From the NCBI GenBank assembly GCA_039720395.1, contig CM077821.1:40732792-40796791 (forward strand): 64,000 bases of DNA, written 5' to 3'. Position numbers and translations under genes: made by a program. This DNA is from Liquidambar formosana (taxonomy: Eukaryota; Streptophyta; Magnoliopsida; Saxifragales; Altingiaceae). Under the pieces are notes generated by a model. The model did not search any database. It saw nothing but the letters and a program-made list of their open reading frames with translations, and had not been told where the DNA came from. Shown piece by piece: positions 11,446-22,992 of the stretch (its first letter is position 1; each line of letters begins with the position of its first letter).

Positions 11446-12576
11446 CTAATTTTCCCGAGTGCTTGAAGACGTTATTGCCATGTCTTCGGTTCGACTACTA
11501 CTTGCACCATCTCCACTGCTTGTGTGAGTCGTATTTCCACCTTCTTCTCCACCCGTTGCAACTCTAATGAGCGCGAAACACAGTTTCGAGTCAACTCGGA
11601 ATGACCACAACTGGACTATATCACCTTCATCCAGATTATTCTTTTTCACAACCAGATTCCAATTGGTCACCAAAGCGTAAATAGAGCTGTTCTTCTTCAT
11701 GTTCCACTTCTTCAATGTCAGCGTGGATTTCTCAAGAAAGGGTTCAATCAACACCACCTCTATGCCTAAAGAGGCATCCAACTCCATCTTCTCCTCTTCC
11801 GTCAGAAATTCGACTTTGATTTGGTTCAATGGAACCGACAATCGATTGTGGCTCCGGCTCGTATCGGTAAAATACAAGGGCTTTTGTATAACCATTACCA
11901 CTTTGGAACCCCTCATCTCGCCAATACAATTCTTGAACGCCATCGGCATGTCAGGTGGTGGGTCCGGGCCGCTTTCCATCTTCATCTTCTTCTTCCGGCC
12001 CTTCATCACTGTCACAAACTCTTCATCACTGCTCTCGCATTCAAAACGACAACGCTTTCGTTTCGTATGGTTCTTGATATCGGAGCTTTTGCTGTGGTCT
12101 TCCGTGGTATGATTCTTGAAAATATGACTCATCATCAAGCGATCAGGATTGAATATCATAAGTGGGTATGAAACATCACACTTCTTGAAAGGTGTTTGAC
12201 GTGGAGCCGATCTCTTTTTCTTGAAAACAGGACAGGCAATCAGGGGCTTCTTGAGGACTTTCTCCCTCATCAGCCGTTCTTCCTTGGACATTTCAGGTGG
12301 GTATGCCGCAGTGTGGTTCTTGATGGAAGATTTTTCATTGATCACCAACCTTTCTCTCTTGGATACATCAAGTGGGTTCTTGATACATCTCTCTCTCATG
12401 AATACCCCTTCTTGATTTCTCACGTTGATTCCATCACTTTCATTCATCATCAGCCTTTCTTCCTCATATTTCTGGGTCGCCACTGCTACAACCTCGGCAA
12501 GAACATCAAGATCGGACCATCCGGGCTGTCTTTTCACGCCCTTCAAATCTTCGAGACACAACATGGAGTTCTCCAT
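11446..12576 (-). CDS. B3 DNA-binding domain protein
   Basis: This is an intact single-exon gene of 376 codons. The ATG at 12576 is preferred: it has A at -3 and G at +4 and begins MENSMLCLEDLKG. An in-frame ATG at 12681 would add 35 residues but has a poor context. The B3 domain lies near the C-terminus (about residues 226-339: VVMVIQKPLYFTDTS, then LTLKKWNMKKNSSIYALVT, then NNLDEGDIVQLWSFR and LCFALIRV). It resembles the plant-specific B3 group with single C-terminal domains (At2g33720/At3g25182 type), nuclear proteins of mostly unknown targets. The N-terminal half has a repeated ERL or DRL motif about every 25-45 residues, each followed by KN- or KP-rich sequence, and a basic stretch (TKRKRCRFE; GRKKKMKM) that could be a nuclear localisation signal. 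The tail is Ser/Thr-rich. The neighbours are duplicated or mobile DNA. Confidence 0.83.
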   Translation of the reverse strand: MENSMLCLEDLKGVKRQPGWSDLDVLAEVVAVATQKYEEERLMMNESDGINVRNQEGVFMRERCIKNPLDVSKRERLVINEKSSIKNHTAAYPPEMSKEERLMREKVLKKPLIACPVFKKKRSAPRQTPFKKCDVSYPLMIFNPDRLMMSHIFKNHTTEDHSKSSDIKNHTKRKRCRFECESSDEEFVTVMKGRKKKMKMESGPDPPPDMPMAFKNCIGEMRGSKVVMVIQKPLYFTDTSRSHNRLSVPLNQIKVEFLTEEEKMELDASLGIEVVLIEPFLEKSTLTLKKWNMKKNSSIYALVTNWNLVVKKNNLDEGDIVQLWSFRVDSKLCFALIRVATGGEEGGNTTHTSSGDGASSSRTEDMAITSSSTREN

Positions 12577-13145
12577 CGTATTCAATTCTCTACTGCTGCT
12601 GAAACTAATTAATTGGCTCGCAAGTAAAATGGGTTTCTGGGGTTTAATAAACGTATATATAGAGATGGAGGGTATGCACATGGGGGCTGTAGTTTCCTAA
12701 TTTTGAACTGAGTTTCCTTTACTAAACTAACAGTTGGAAGTTTGGGCGCGTTCAGGTTCTGTTCTATTACTAGTTTGCCTCATCAAAGGATGACGTGGTG
12801 AGTTCACATTCATTCCCTCCAAAATTCCTTTCTCTTATTCACTTTGGCCCGATGGTATCAGCATCCTTTTTTTTTTTTTTTTTTTTTTTCTTTTTTTTTG
12901 CCCTTCCCAAACGGTCTTCTCCTCCTCTCCCCTCCTTCCCTTTCTTATCATATACATTCTTTCTTCTTCTTCTTCTCCCGTACAGTACTTTCTTCCCATT
13001 TCTCTCTCCAAACACCTTCACTCTCTCTATTTCAAATTTCAAACCCCTTTCCTCTCTTCTTCTTTTTTCTTTCTTTCTTTCTATCCTTTTTTTTTTTTTC
13101 TTTTTTCTTTTTTTTTTTTTTTTTTTTTTCCTTCCTCGAACGAGT
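12577..13145. other. Upstream region of the B3 gene; long pyrimidine tracts
   Basis: Immediately 5' of the B3 start the DNA is ordinary and likely carries its promoter and 5' UTR; the minus-strand leader is not delimited. From 12867 to 13135 there are poly-T and CT-rich tracts that generate spurious low-complexity frames rich in F, S and P. No gene is supported. Confidence 0.5.
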
Positions 13146-14026
13146 AATGATACATAGGACTAATATTAGAGGACCAAAACATAAGACTACTAATTTGACT
13201 GAATCTAATTGGTCAATGGTATTAACACCGTTAGTAACTAAAAAAGAACTTAATATGGGAAGCCCTCAATTCCCAATTCAGATAAATGTTTTCAAAATTT
13301 AGATAAACGGAATTATAGGGAGTTTTCTCAAAATTACTGTGATCTTTTTCTTCCTTTTAGCAATTCCCAAAATGAATCATCGACCAAAGTTTCAAGATAC
13401 TTCCTTCATTTGAGTTCGGCAAAATATTCAGATAATTAACCATGACACATTATACAAAATATGCATCAAGATAATACCACAATTCAACCATTATCATGAT
13501 AAATCAAATAAATTGAGAATTTTATCATATAACAATGGGAAGTTCCCCAACCCCTTCCCCTCCCCCTCCCCCTCCCCCCCAAAAAAAGACAGGTATGTTT
13601 TTTGAAGCATGAACATTCAGATAATTTGTGATTTTTGTTAAGATAATAGTAAGAATTCCTTTCCCCCTGAATTGTTTTCTCCTGATTAGTGTCATGAATA
13701 TTTAGATAAATTGGGAATTTTTTATTTCAAATAACAGTGTGATGTTTTTAAAATAATACTGAATACAATATGACACTAAACATGACAAATCAAATAAATT
13801 GGAAGTTTTATTATATAACAATGAGAAGATTACAACAATTTTGAGAAAACCCCCTATAATCCCGTTTATCTAGATCTTGAGAACATTTATCTGAATCGGG
13901 GATTGAGGGCTTCCCATATTAACTTCTTTTTTAGCTACTAATAGTGTTAATACCACTGATCAACTAAATTCAACCAAGTCAATAGTCTTATGTTTTAGTC
14001 TTCTAATGGTGGTCCTATGTATCATT
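13146..14026. mobile_element. Long-TIR (foldback-type) non-autonomous DNA element
   Basis: The ends are inverted copies of each other for about 200 bases: 13146 onward reads AATGATACATAGGAC, and the complement of 14026 backward reads the same. Both contain CTCAATTCCC/GGGATTGAGG-like and AACTTAATATGGGAAG-like stretches. The middle carries direct subrepeats (AAATCAAATAAATTG at about 13502 and 13791). No coding capacity. I could not find a clear target duplication, so the superfamily is open; Mutator-like is plausible from TIR length. Confidence 0.75.
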
Positions 14027-15332
14027 CCCTTTCCCTGTACAGCACTCCCTCGCCTGTTCTCTCTCCAAATTTCAAATTTAATCTCAGACTCTTTCTCTCT
14101 CTCTTTCTCCATCTCTCCCACCCCCATTTCTCTCACACTTGCACCACTCTCTTAACCCTCTAATTTCGTTCCTATATCCATTTCTAGGTGTTTTTTTTCC
14201 CCCCGACACTTTCCTTTCCTTGCCCTCATCAGTTTCTGCCATATCTAGGTTTTTTTTTTCTCAGTCACTTTCCCTTCCTTTCCCTCATCGTTTCTAAGAT
14301 CCAAACAGAGCCGCCTACAACTAAATGACAGAGATAAGGGGGGACCGGGAGGGGTCGTCTTCCGTGAAGATTCACCGGTTGGTAGTTGAGTGCAGACCAT
14401 TATTGCAAAGATGATCTAGTTTAGTAATAGCTTTTTAATTGTTTTTATAAGAATTTTAGATAAAATAATTGTTTGGTTCTCACGTATCGCGCGGGTTCAT
14501 ATTAGTACTATATATATAATGGAGGAAATGAGCCTTGGTGATGGCACATATCAAATTTATAAATTTTCATTTTTTTTTTTTCAAATCACATGCTGAACAG
14601 TAGAACACGTTGGAGAAAAAAGACAAATATTACATTTTAGTGTCCCTTTTCTAACCTAATACCAACAAAGGGATAATGTCTATCAACTTGCTATAAATTA
14701 ACTGTATACTTACGTCAAATTTCAGCATGCTCCCAATCGATTGGCATGAAACCCCAATCAATTGTGAGCACACACCATAGAGCATGCGTGCACCGATGCG
14801 TTCTGCATTAGAAACCATCGCCACTTTACCACTCCAACACTCCCTGCACGAGAGGGAGAGAGGCCTAAGAATTTTTCTGGGGCCTGTTCCAGCCCACTTG
14901 ACTACAAGAGAGAGAGAGAGAGAGAGATAGAGAGAGAACTCTTTACTCCAATGTGAAATGACAAGCGAGGAGGATGACGAGAGAAGGTATGGATTTTTAA
15001 CTTCTTCATATATAATTAATATATACACATATATGTATTTGTATACTTGTTTGTGTGTAAAAATGTTCCTACCCTTTACTGTGATCCAATTTTCTAATTT
15101 GCTAGATTTTGGACTTCAATTTTGCCTACTTTGAGTTCCCAAATATATTCTTTTTTTTTCTTTTTTTTTTGGGGGGGGGGTGTATATCTGCTCTTTAGTG
15201 CAGAATAAACTTTTGGGTTTTGTCTCAAACACAGCTTGTTTGTTCCCACCATGGATTCAGATTAAAAAATTCCATTTCAGAGACACAGATGTGATCTTCT
15301 TCTTCATACATATACATATGCATACACATATA
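14027..15332. other. Intergenic, pyrimidine- and GA-rich, no gene supported
   Basis: It contains CT-rich DNA (14030-14300) with a local duplication of CACTTTCC..TTCC..CCCTCATC text at about 14205-14290, a (GA)n run at 14906-14935, and a poly-T/poly-G run at 15151-15180. The minus-strand open frame spanning 14651-15028 is low complexity at its start and matches nothing I know. Confidence 0.45.
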
Positions 15333-16023
15333 TGTTGGGCTTCCCTCCTTATGGGCTGACCCAACCTTGTGTGTGTGGTGTTAACCACTTGGGCCTTGGG
15401 TAAGTAAAATATTAATTAAATATTCAAAAATCAGATCAGTGGAGAGATAAAAAGGCAGATTCTGGAGGCTTCTTGGACACACCTTCTTTGCTTCTACGTT
15501 GGAAGTGCTGAAGCCATTCTTCTCTACACAGCTTGTTCATTCTTTTGGCTCAAGTGCTCGTGGCTTTTGTCTTGAGTAAAATTCTGCACTTTGCTCTTGT
15601 TTTGGGTGTCTTTTCTCTCTGCATTTGTGGCTATTCATGCTGCTGTCCAGATTGCATTTGTGAAGCTAAAGCTCCATCCTTTTTTGGGTGGTTTGGGTAT
15701 TCTCTATTGCAGCTTGGAGGCATTTGTTCTACTAATTTGGTGAGGTCTTTCTATTCTTGTATTTGCTGAAAAATTGTTGAAATACACCTTTGGGTGTTTG
15801 TTTAATTGTATTTGAGACTTTATGTCTTTTGTATACGAACTTTGTTTATAGTGGAGAAATCGACTTCAGTCTCGCCCGTGGATGTACCTCATTTTGAGGG
15901 AACCACGTAAATCTTTGTATCCCTATTTTATTTCCTTTGTTTGCTATATTTTCTGAAACTTTAGTTGCTACATTTTTATTATCTCTCCTTGATTTGCACT
16001 TGTGGGAAACATTTTTCCCAACA
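15333..16023 (+). repeat. 5' LTR of the copia element
   Basis: 691 bp, TGTTGGGC to CCCAACA, with short inverted ends TGTTGGG/CCCAACA. It probably carries the element's promoter. The 78-codon open frame inside (15533-15769) is also present in the 3' LTR and is not a gene. Confidence 0.96.
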
Positions 16024-16024
16024 A

Positions 16025-16039
16025 CTGGTATCAGAGCCA
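16025..16039 (+). other. Primer-binding site (initiator tRNA-Met)
   Basis: TGGTATCAGAGCC lies immediately after the 5' LTR. It is the standard plant Ty1-copia sequence complementary to the 3' end of tRNA-iMet and would prime minus-strand DNA synthesis. Confidence 0.93.
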
Positions 16040-16095
16040 AGTTTATTTAGAGTTGTTATTTTTGTGTGTAAATCACGGAATTTAATATTGGCCGT

Positions 16096-19000
16096 ATGGT
16101 TAGTTTTAATGGAAGTAATTGGGTGACTTGGAAAACAAAAATAGAAGACCTCTTGTATTGTAAAGATTTATATGGACCCATTGAAGGCGACAAGGGTAAA
16201 CCGGAAGGAATGAAAGATGCTGATTGGAAAATGCTTGATAGGAAAGCTCTTGGGTTTATTCGACAATGGATTGATGACACTGTTTTTCACCATGTCTCTA
16301 CTGAAAAAACAGCACATGATCTTTGGAAAAGATTAGAAAGTTTGTATGAAAGAAAAACAGCCATAAACAAAGCCTTCTTAGTTCGAAAGTTGGTGAACTT
16401 GAAATACAAAGAAGGTACCACTGTTACGGAGCACTTGAATGAGATTAAAAGTATTTTAAATCAACTTGCTAACATGAAGATTATTTTTGATGATGAGGTG
16501 TAAGCTTTGTTCCTGCTTGGCTCATTACCGGAAAGTTGGGAGACCTTGGTTGTAACGATTAGCAATTCGGCACCCGATGGAGTTGTTACTATGAGTCAAG
16601 TTACTAGTAGCTTGTTGAATGAAGAAACAAGAAGGAAATCAGTGGGCTCTTCTCAATCCGAGGCACTTGTTGCTGAAAAGCGAGGAAGAAGCAAGAGTAG
16701 AACTCCTCACTACCAGTGACAAGTCTAGAGGTAGATCAAACTCAAGTTCAAGGAAAGATATTGAGTGCCACTATTGCCACAAGAAAGGTCATATGAAGCG
16801 GGACTGCAGAAAACTCAAGTTCAAAGAGCAAAACAAAGAGAAAAATGGTGAGAAGAAGCAAGAAGAAACCAATGCGGTCACTTCCGATGGAGAACTCATT
16901 ATTGTGAGTGATGAGGGTTGTGTAAATTTGATTAGTCAAGAAGCTAATTGGGTGATAGATTCCGGTGCTTCATTTCATGTCACTTCACAGGCTAATTTCT
17001 TCACTTCCTATACTCAAGGAAATTTTGGGTGTGTTCGAATGGGAAATGAAGATTTGTCAAAAATTGTTGGCATTAGTGATAGTTGCTTGGAAACTAATAT
17101 TGGTTGCAAGTTGTTGCTTAAAGATGTGAGGCATATACCGGATATTCGACTTAATTTGATCTCCACTGGAAAGTTAGATGATGAGGGCTACAACAACCAA
17201 TTTGGTGATGGAAAATGGAAGCTGTCCAAAAGCTCTTTGGTGGTGGCAAGAGGGAAGAAAAATTGCTCTCTTTATACAACACAAGCAAAAATCAGCAAGG
17301 GTGATGTGAATGCCTTAGAAGATGATTCCTCCACCGAATTATGGCACAAAAGGCTTGGGCACATAAGTGAAAAGGGGCTGCAAATTCTATCCAAGAAGCA
17401 ACTCCTTGCCGGCATAAAAGGTACACCTTTAAAAACTTGTGTTCATTGTTTGGCTGGTAAACAACATAGAACTTCATTTCGCAAAAATTTTGCTTCTAGA
17501 AAATCTAATACTCTAGACTTGATCCATTCTGATGTTTGTGGTCCTTTAAAAGTTAGAACTATTGGTGGTGCTTTATATTTTGTCACTTTTATTGATGACC
17601 ATTCTAGGAAAGTGTGGGCTTATGCTTTGAAAACTAACGATCAAGTGCTAGATGTGTTTAAGTATTTTCAAGCCAAGGTTGAAAGGGAAACAAAGAGGAA
17701 GTTGAAATGCATTCGCACAGATAATGGTGGAGAATATCTTGGGCCCTTTGATGATTATTGTCGAAGTCATGGCATCAAATATGAGAAAATTGTGAAGAAG
17801 ACCCCTCAACAAAATGGAGTAGCTGAGAGAATGAATCGCATAATTATTGAGAGGGTTAGATGTATGCTCTCACATGCTAAATTGCCAAGATCCTTTTGGG
17901 GTGAGGCAATGAGGATAGCCTATAGACATAATTAATTTATCTCCCTCAGCTCCTTTGCGTGGTGATGTACCTGAAAAAGTTTGGACAGGTAAAGAACCTT
18001 CTTATGATTATTTGAAAGTGTTTGGTTGTAGAGCTTTTGTTCATATCCCAAAGGATGAAAGATCCAAGCTTGACAACAAGGTGAAATAGTGCATATTCCT
18101 CGACTATGGGCACGAAGAGTTTGGCTACAGGCTGTGGGATCCAGTGGACAAGAAAGTTGTTAGAAGCAGGGATGTTGTATTCTTAGAAGACTAAACAATT
18201 GGAGATTTTGAAAAGGCCGTGCAATCCAAGCCTCAAGTTGATGATCTCATTGATTTAGATCCAATTTCTCCACCCGTTGTGCATGAGAATAATGAAGAAG
18301 AAATGCAACCAGCCCATGATGATATGGTTGATGATGAAACTCCTATTGACAATGAGGTAGAAAATGAGGGGGAGCTGCCACTTCAAGAGCCACCAGCACA
18401 ACCACAGTTGAGGAAGTCAACTAGAGAGCACCAACCTTCTAGAAAATACTCCACAACTGAGTATGTCATGCTATCTGATATGGGGGAGCCAGAATGCTAT
18501 CAAGAAGCTTTGGAACATGAGAAAAAGGATAAGTGGTTCAAGGCTATGCAAGAAGAAATGAAGTCTTTGCATGAGAATCACACCTATGAGCTTGTGAAGC
18601 TGCCAAAAGGAAAGAAAGTGCTGAAAAATAAATGGGTTTACAGGTTAAAGAATGATGGCCAAAGTTCACAGCCAAAGTACAAGGCAAGGCTTGTTGTGAA
18701 AGGCTTTGGGCAGAAAAAGGGTGTTGATTTTGAGGAAATATTCTCTCCTGTTGTGAAGATGTCATCCATTCAGGGTTGTGCTTGGCATAGCTGCAAGTAT
18801 GAATTTAGAAGTTGAACAACTTGATGTGAAGACCGCTTTCTACATGGTGACTTAGAAGAAGAAATCTACATGGAGCAACCCGAAGGCTTCATTGAGAAGG
18901 AGAAAAGAGCACCTTGTTTGCAAATTGAAGAGAAGCTTGTATGGCTTAAAGCAAGCTCCGAGGCAATGGTACAAGAAATTCGATTCCTTCATGATTGAGC

Positions 19001-20052
19001 ATGGCTATTCAAGAACCACCTCGGATCATTGCGTGTTTGTAAAGAAATTCCCAGATGATAATTTTATCATTCTTTTGCTTTATGTTGATGACATGCTAAT
19101 TGTTGGATAAGATTTGTCAAAGATTAACAAGCTAAAGTTGGAGCTAAGCAAGTCCTTTGCCATGAAAGACTTAGGACAAGCTAAGCAAATTCTTGGGATG
19201 AAAATTGTTCGTGATCGAAAGCAAGGGCAGATCTAGTTGTCACAAGAAAAATACATTGAAAAGGTTCTTGAAAAGTTCAATATGAGTAATGCAAAGCCAT
19301 TTGGGAGCCCACTTGCAAACCACTTCAAGCTTAGCTCAAAACAATGTCCGACAAGTAAGAAAGAGAAGGAAGAAATGCAGAAAATTCCATATGCTTCAGC
19401 GGTTGGATCTTTGATGTACGCGATGGTTTGTACAAGGCCTGACATCGCTTATGTAGTTGGTACTGTTAGTCGGTTCCTCTCCAATCCAGGTAAAGAACAT
19501 TGAGCAGCGGTAAAATGGATTTTGAGATACCTTAGAGGTACTTCCAAGTTGTGTTTATGCTTTGGCAAAGACAAGCCTGTGCTTGCTGGTTTTTGTGATG
19601 CCGATATGGCGGGTGATGTTGATACTAGGAAGTCCACCTCTGGGTACTTGATGACTTTTGCAGGGGGAGCTGTGACATGGCAATCAAGGCTGCAAAAATG
19701 TGTTGCTTTGTCCACCACTGAGGCTGAGTTTATTGCTATCACTGAAGCTTACAAGGAAGTTTTGTGGTTGAAGAAATTTTTACAAGAGTTGGGCATGAAA
19801 CAAGAAAGGTATGCTCTTCATTGTGATAGTCAAAGTGCTACACACTTGAGTAAGAATTCTACTTTTCATTCTAGATCAAAACATATTGATGTTAGATATC
19901 ATTGGATTCGAGATGTGTTGGAAATGAAGCTTTTACAGCTTGAAAAAGTTCACACCGATGATAATACTTCGGATATGATGACCAAGGCTTTGTCAAAAGA
20001 AAAACATGAGAAGTGCAAGATCATAGCTGGTTTGGTTGAGTCCTCCGCATAA
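16096..20052 (+). pseudogene. Copia gag-pol polyprotein, multiply interrupted
   Basis: It starts at ATG 16096 (MVSFNGSNWVTWK, a UBN2-type gag). Visible parts are the CCHC knuckle (CHYCHKKGHMKRDC, about 16763-16806), aspartic protease DSGA (16958-16969), integrase motifs HSDVCGP, IDDHSRK and RTDNGGEY, reverse transcriptase (KARLVVKGFGQ, YVDDM at about 19081) and RNase H (DADMAGD, STTEAEF), ending at TAA 20050-20052. The breaks are a TAA at 16501, a frameshift near 16700-16720, a frameshift near 17932, stops near 18087 and 18192, a frameshift near 18775, missing codons near 18836, and stops near 19108, 19234 and 19501. Sequence similarity is to the Tnt1/Tork-like clade by motif impression. It cannot make a working polyprotein, though it could be mobilised in trans. 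Confidence 0.95.
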
Positions 20053-20068
20053 GTCGGGAGGGGGAGAT
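20053..20068 (+). other. Polypurine tract
   Basis: AGTCGGGAGGGGGAGA is directly upstream of the 3' LTR. It is the expected primer for plus-strand synthesis. Confidence 0.88.
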
Positions 20069-20758
20069 TGTTGGGCTTCCCTCCTTATGGGCTGACCCAA
20101 CCTTGTGTGTGTGGTGTTAACCACTTGGGCCTTGGGTAAGTAAAATATTAATTAAATATTCAAAAATCAGATCAGTGGGGAGATAAAAAGGCAGATTCTG
20201 GAGGCTTCTTGGACACACCTTCTTTGCTTCTACGTTGGAAGTGCTGAAGCCATTCTTCTCTACACAGCTTGTTCATTCTTTTGGCTCAAGTGCTCGTGGC
20301 TTTTGTCTTGAGTAAAATTCTGCACTTTGCTCTTGTTTTGGGTGTCTTTTCTCTCTGCATTTGGGGCCATTCTTGCTGCTGTCCAGATTGCATTTGTGAA
20401 GCTAAAGCTCCATCCTTTTTTGGGTGGTTTGGGTATTCTCTATTGCAGCTTGGAGGCATTTGTTCTACTAATTTGGTGAGGTCTTTCTATTCTTGTATTT
20501 GCTGAAAAATTGTTGAAATACACCTTTGGGTGTTTGTTAATTGTATTTGAGACTTTATGTCTCTTGTACACGAACTTTGTTTATAGTGGAGAAATCGACT
20601 TTGGTCTCGCCCGTAGATGTACCTCATTTTGAGGGAACCACATAAATCTTTGTGTCCCTATTTTATTTCCTTTGTTTGCTATATTTTCTGAAACTTTAGT
20701 TGCTACATTTTTATTATCTCTCCTTGATTTGCACTTGTGGGAAACATTTTTCCCAACA
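20069..20758 (+). repeat. 3' LTR of the copia element
   Basis: 690 bp, nearly identical to 15333-16023. Several differences are transitions at CG-containing sites (for example CGTGG versus CGTAG), as expected for methylated retrotransposon DNA. Confidence 0.96.
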
Positions 20759-20763
20759 ATATA

Positions 20764-21784
20764 TTCTTTGAAGAAAGTGAAAAATGAATTATGAGAATTT
20801 CTGGGAAACAAGCAGAGAAAGTCTGTGAAGGGGGCACCCAGAAAGCAATTGAGGATCTAGGTATTCCGAATGAGGGTCACACTGTGCGCCCCCTTCATAT
20901 ATGAACTTCACTTGCACTTCACAACTTGTCTATTTAAAGCATTTTTTTTTCTTCGCATTTTGTGCTTCTTGATGTAGCTCATGTGCTCATCAATTGTTCT
21001 CAAAGAGACCCACTACCTATATCTGCGTCGTAGTGCATTATTATTATTTTTTTCGTTGTTGAAATTTTAGCTTGATTTTAGCTTAAGATAGCAAGTGTGG
21101 TAATGGGGGATTCGGAGGACTATAATTGTATTCGGTAGGAGGCACCTGAACTCTTATATCACATGGGTTCAACCAATGTCAATTGCGTGTTTTAAGTTTG
21201 ATTTTTATAAAACCCACTGACATTTTGAAATGGGTTTTGACCATTTTATTGCATATATCGATTTTTCTGAGTTGGATCTTTAGAATGTGCCCATTCAAGA
21301 AAAGTTTTATATTGCCAGAAATTTGTATATAATTATTTTGGGTTTCTCGTTTCCTTGCATGTAATTTTTAGTTCAACTGGATTTAGGAACCAATGTGCGA
21401 CTCAATTAGCCAGGTATATTTTTATTATTGTTAATGCATGATCCAATTACTCCATATGGATTTGGTGTTGAATTATTGAGCCATTCTAATCTTCTAGAAT
21501 GACATATGTCAATAATATTTTTGCAAATGTGTATTAATATTCACTTGTGTTGTAAATTTGTGTTTATCTTAAAGGTCCTAAAATGCATAAAAGATATACG
21601 CATTAGTGCTCATAGCAACCATGGAGTTTCCTAGTGAGTTTTCCTCATTTGCTTAATCATTTGTTTTTCCTCTAAGATTTATATCTGTTTCTGTTGCATT
21701 TGATTACAATGTATGATCCCTAAAGCATTTTATCTTCAGGTCTTGTTTGTTGTATACTAAATTTTTTACAATAGCACTCTAAGG
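20764..21784. other. Non-coding DNA between the copia element and BTB copy 2
   Basis: No gene is recognised. It may be the original intron or upstream sequence of the BTB gene, since block B homology begins at its right edge. A short frame near 20800-20900 (KAIEDLGIPNEGHTV) has no assignable function. Confidence 0.4.
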
Positions 21785-22992
21785 ATTAATTAAGCATACC
21801 AATTTAGTCTATTGCCATTAATTCTTTTTTTCTTTCCTATATTTTGAAGTCAAATACATTATTCTAATGAACAGCCACAATTCCATTGTTTAACAATAGA
21901 ACTACTTAAACTTCCCAAATTAATCCCATGTTTAATGTTCTAAATTTTTTCTTATTTGGGTTTCAGTTCTGGATTATTTCATAGTTAGAGGTTTAGTGCT
22001 AAGTGTGTTTTGTTTCATTATTTTTCCTCCGTATATAGGGTGATGAAGCAAGGGCTTCAAGCAGGATTGGTGACCGACCAACGAGTGATGTTGTTGTGAG
22101 ACTACGGACACAGGATGGCCGAGATGATTGGATATACTGTCACTCTCGTATCCTCATATAAAATAGCAAATATTTTGCTGAACATCTGTCTGAGGATTGG
22201 CCCACATGTCAGATCCTTGACTCGCGCAACTGTGTTGAAGTTTACTGCCAAGAATCTGACTTTGACTACTATGTCAATGTTCTATGCCTACTCTATGTTG
22301 TTGTGGATGGTTCAGTGGATGACTTGTGGCACGGTGTGAGAAATGCCCTAGGCATCCTTTGAGTGACTGTTGAGCTTGGGTGCCAGAAAATTGTTACTAC
22401 TTGCGTGAACTACTTGGAAGCAGCTCCTTGGGAAGAGGCCAAGGAAGAGGAGATTCTAAGAATTATACCTGGCATGGGATCACAAGCAGAGCCAATTCTT
22501 GCCCGTCTCCAACCGGTCAATCCAACAGCTATAGTGGGGATTTTTCTCTCAGCCATCCGATTTGCCACATCGTCACCCCTCCACCCATGAATGATCTTAA
22601 ATCCTCAGCTCAAGAGCAGCTTGAGTACATGCTTACTGAAGATGATGATGCCATCTATTAACAGCTGATGATGAGATTAAATATGAGGTAAGAGACTGTA
22701 TGAAGAAACTATTAGCCAGATTTAACAATCTGTTAGAATCTATGTTATGTGAGCCCAAAGATTCAGCTTCTGAGGCTGGAAAATGCAATTATTTCAGTCC
22801 CATTTATCAGATCTGTCGTGGGCTTGTCAGATTTTGGCTAAGTTAGAAATGATGAGAGAACTTGTTGACAGTTGGATGGAGGCATCAGAAAAGACACTGG
22901 AGGTTGTTGAGTAAGCAAGTCTAGAAGCTGAAATCCTTGAGACAAAGTAGAAGGTCATTGAAGTGGCAGTAAAGGTTTTAGAGGCAATAGGG
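21785..22992. repeat. Duplication block B, copy 2
   Basis: It matches 3113-5573 without the MULE (single AGTGCTAAG at 21995-22003). It ends abruptly at GAGGCAATAGGG and joins block C directly, so about 1.6 kb found in copy 1 (5574-7171) is deleted. Confidence 0.9.
22039..22992 (+). pseudogene. BTB/POZ-domain protein gene, copy 2, heavily degraded
   Basis: The exon begins after AG at 22037-22038 with the same GDEARASSRIGD start as copy 1. Stops and shifts are many: a TAA soon after CHSRILI, TGA in place of an Arg codon near 22361, indels near 22575, 22650 and 22780, and TAG/TAA near 22913 and 22948. The 3' end, including the region starting VKVWLPF, is deleted at 22992. It is clearly older or less constrained than the copy at 4615-5924. 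Confidence 0.9.

Larger units (their letters stand above)
15333..20758 (+). mobile_element. Ty1-copia LTR retrotransposon (full length, coding-dead)
   Basis: The 5426-bp element is flanked by the 5-bp duplication ATATA (15328-15332 and 20759-20763). The LTRs start TGTTGGGC and end CCCAACA. A PBS complementary to initiator tRNA-Met follows the 5' LTR and a purine tract precedes the 3' LTR. Domain order is gag, zinc knuckle, protease, integrase, reverse transcriptase, RNase H, which defines Ty1-copia rather than Ty3-gypsy. By my count the LTRs differ at about 11 substitutions and 1 indel over 690 bases, so insertion is fairly recent. The reading frame is nevertheless broken many times. Confidence 0.97.

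Noticed and set aside
12795..13302. Long open frames rich in F, S, L and P
   Set aside because: They are translations of poly-T and CT-rich tracts.
14460..14520. GTATCGCGCGGG-type motif resembling a Helitron hairpin
   Set aside because: No CTRR end at the right distance and no matching 5' terminus.
15533..15769. 78-codon open frame, repeated at 20269-20505
   Set aside because: It lies within the copia LTR and recurs only because the LTRs are identical.
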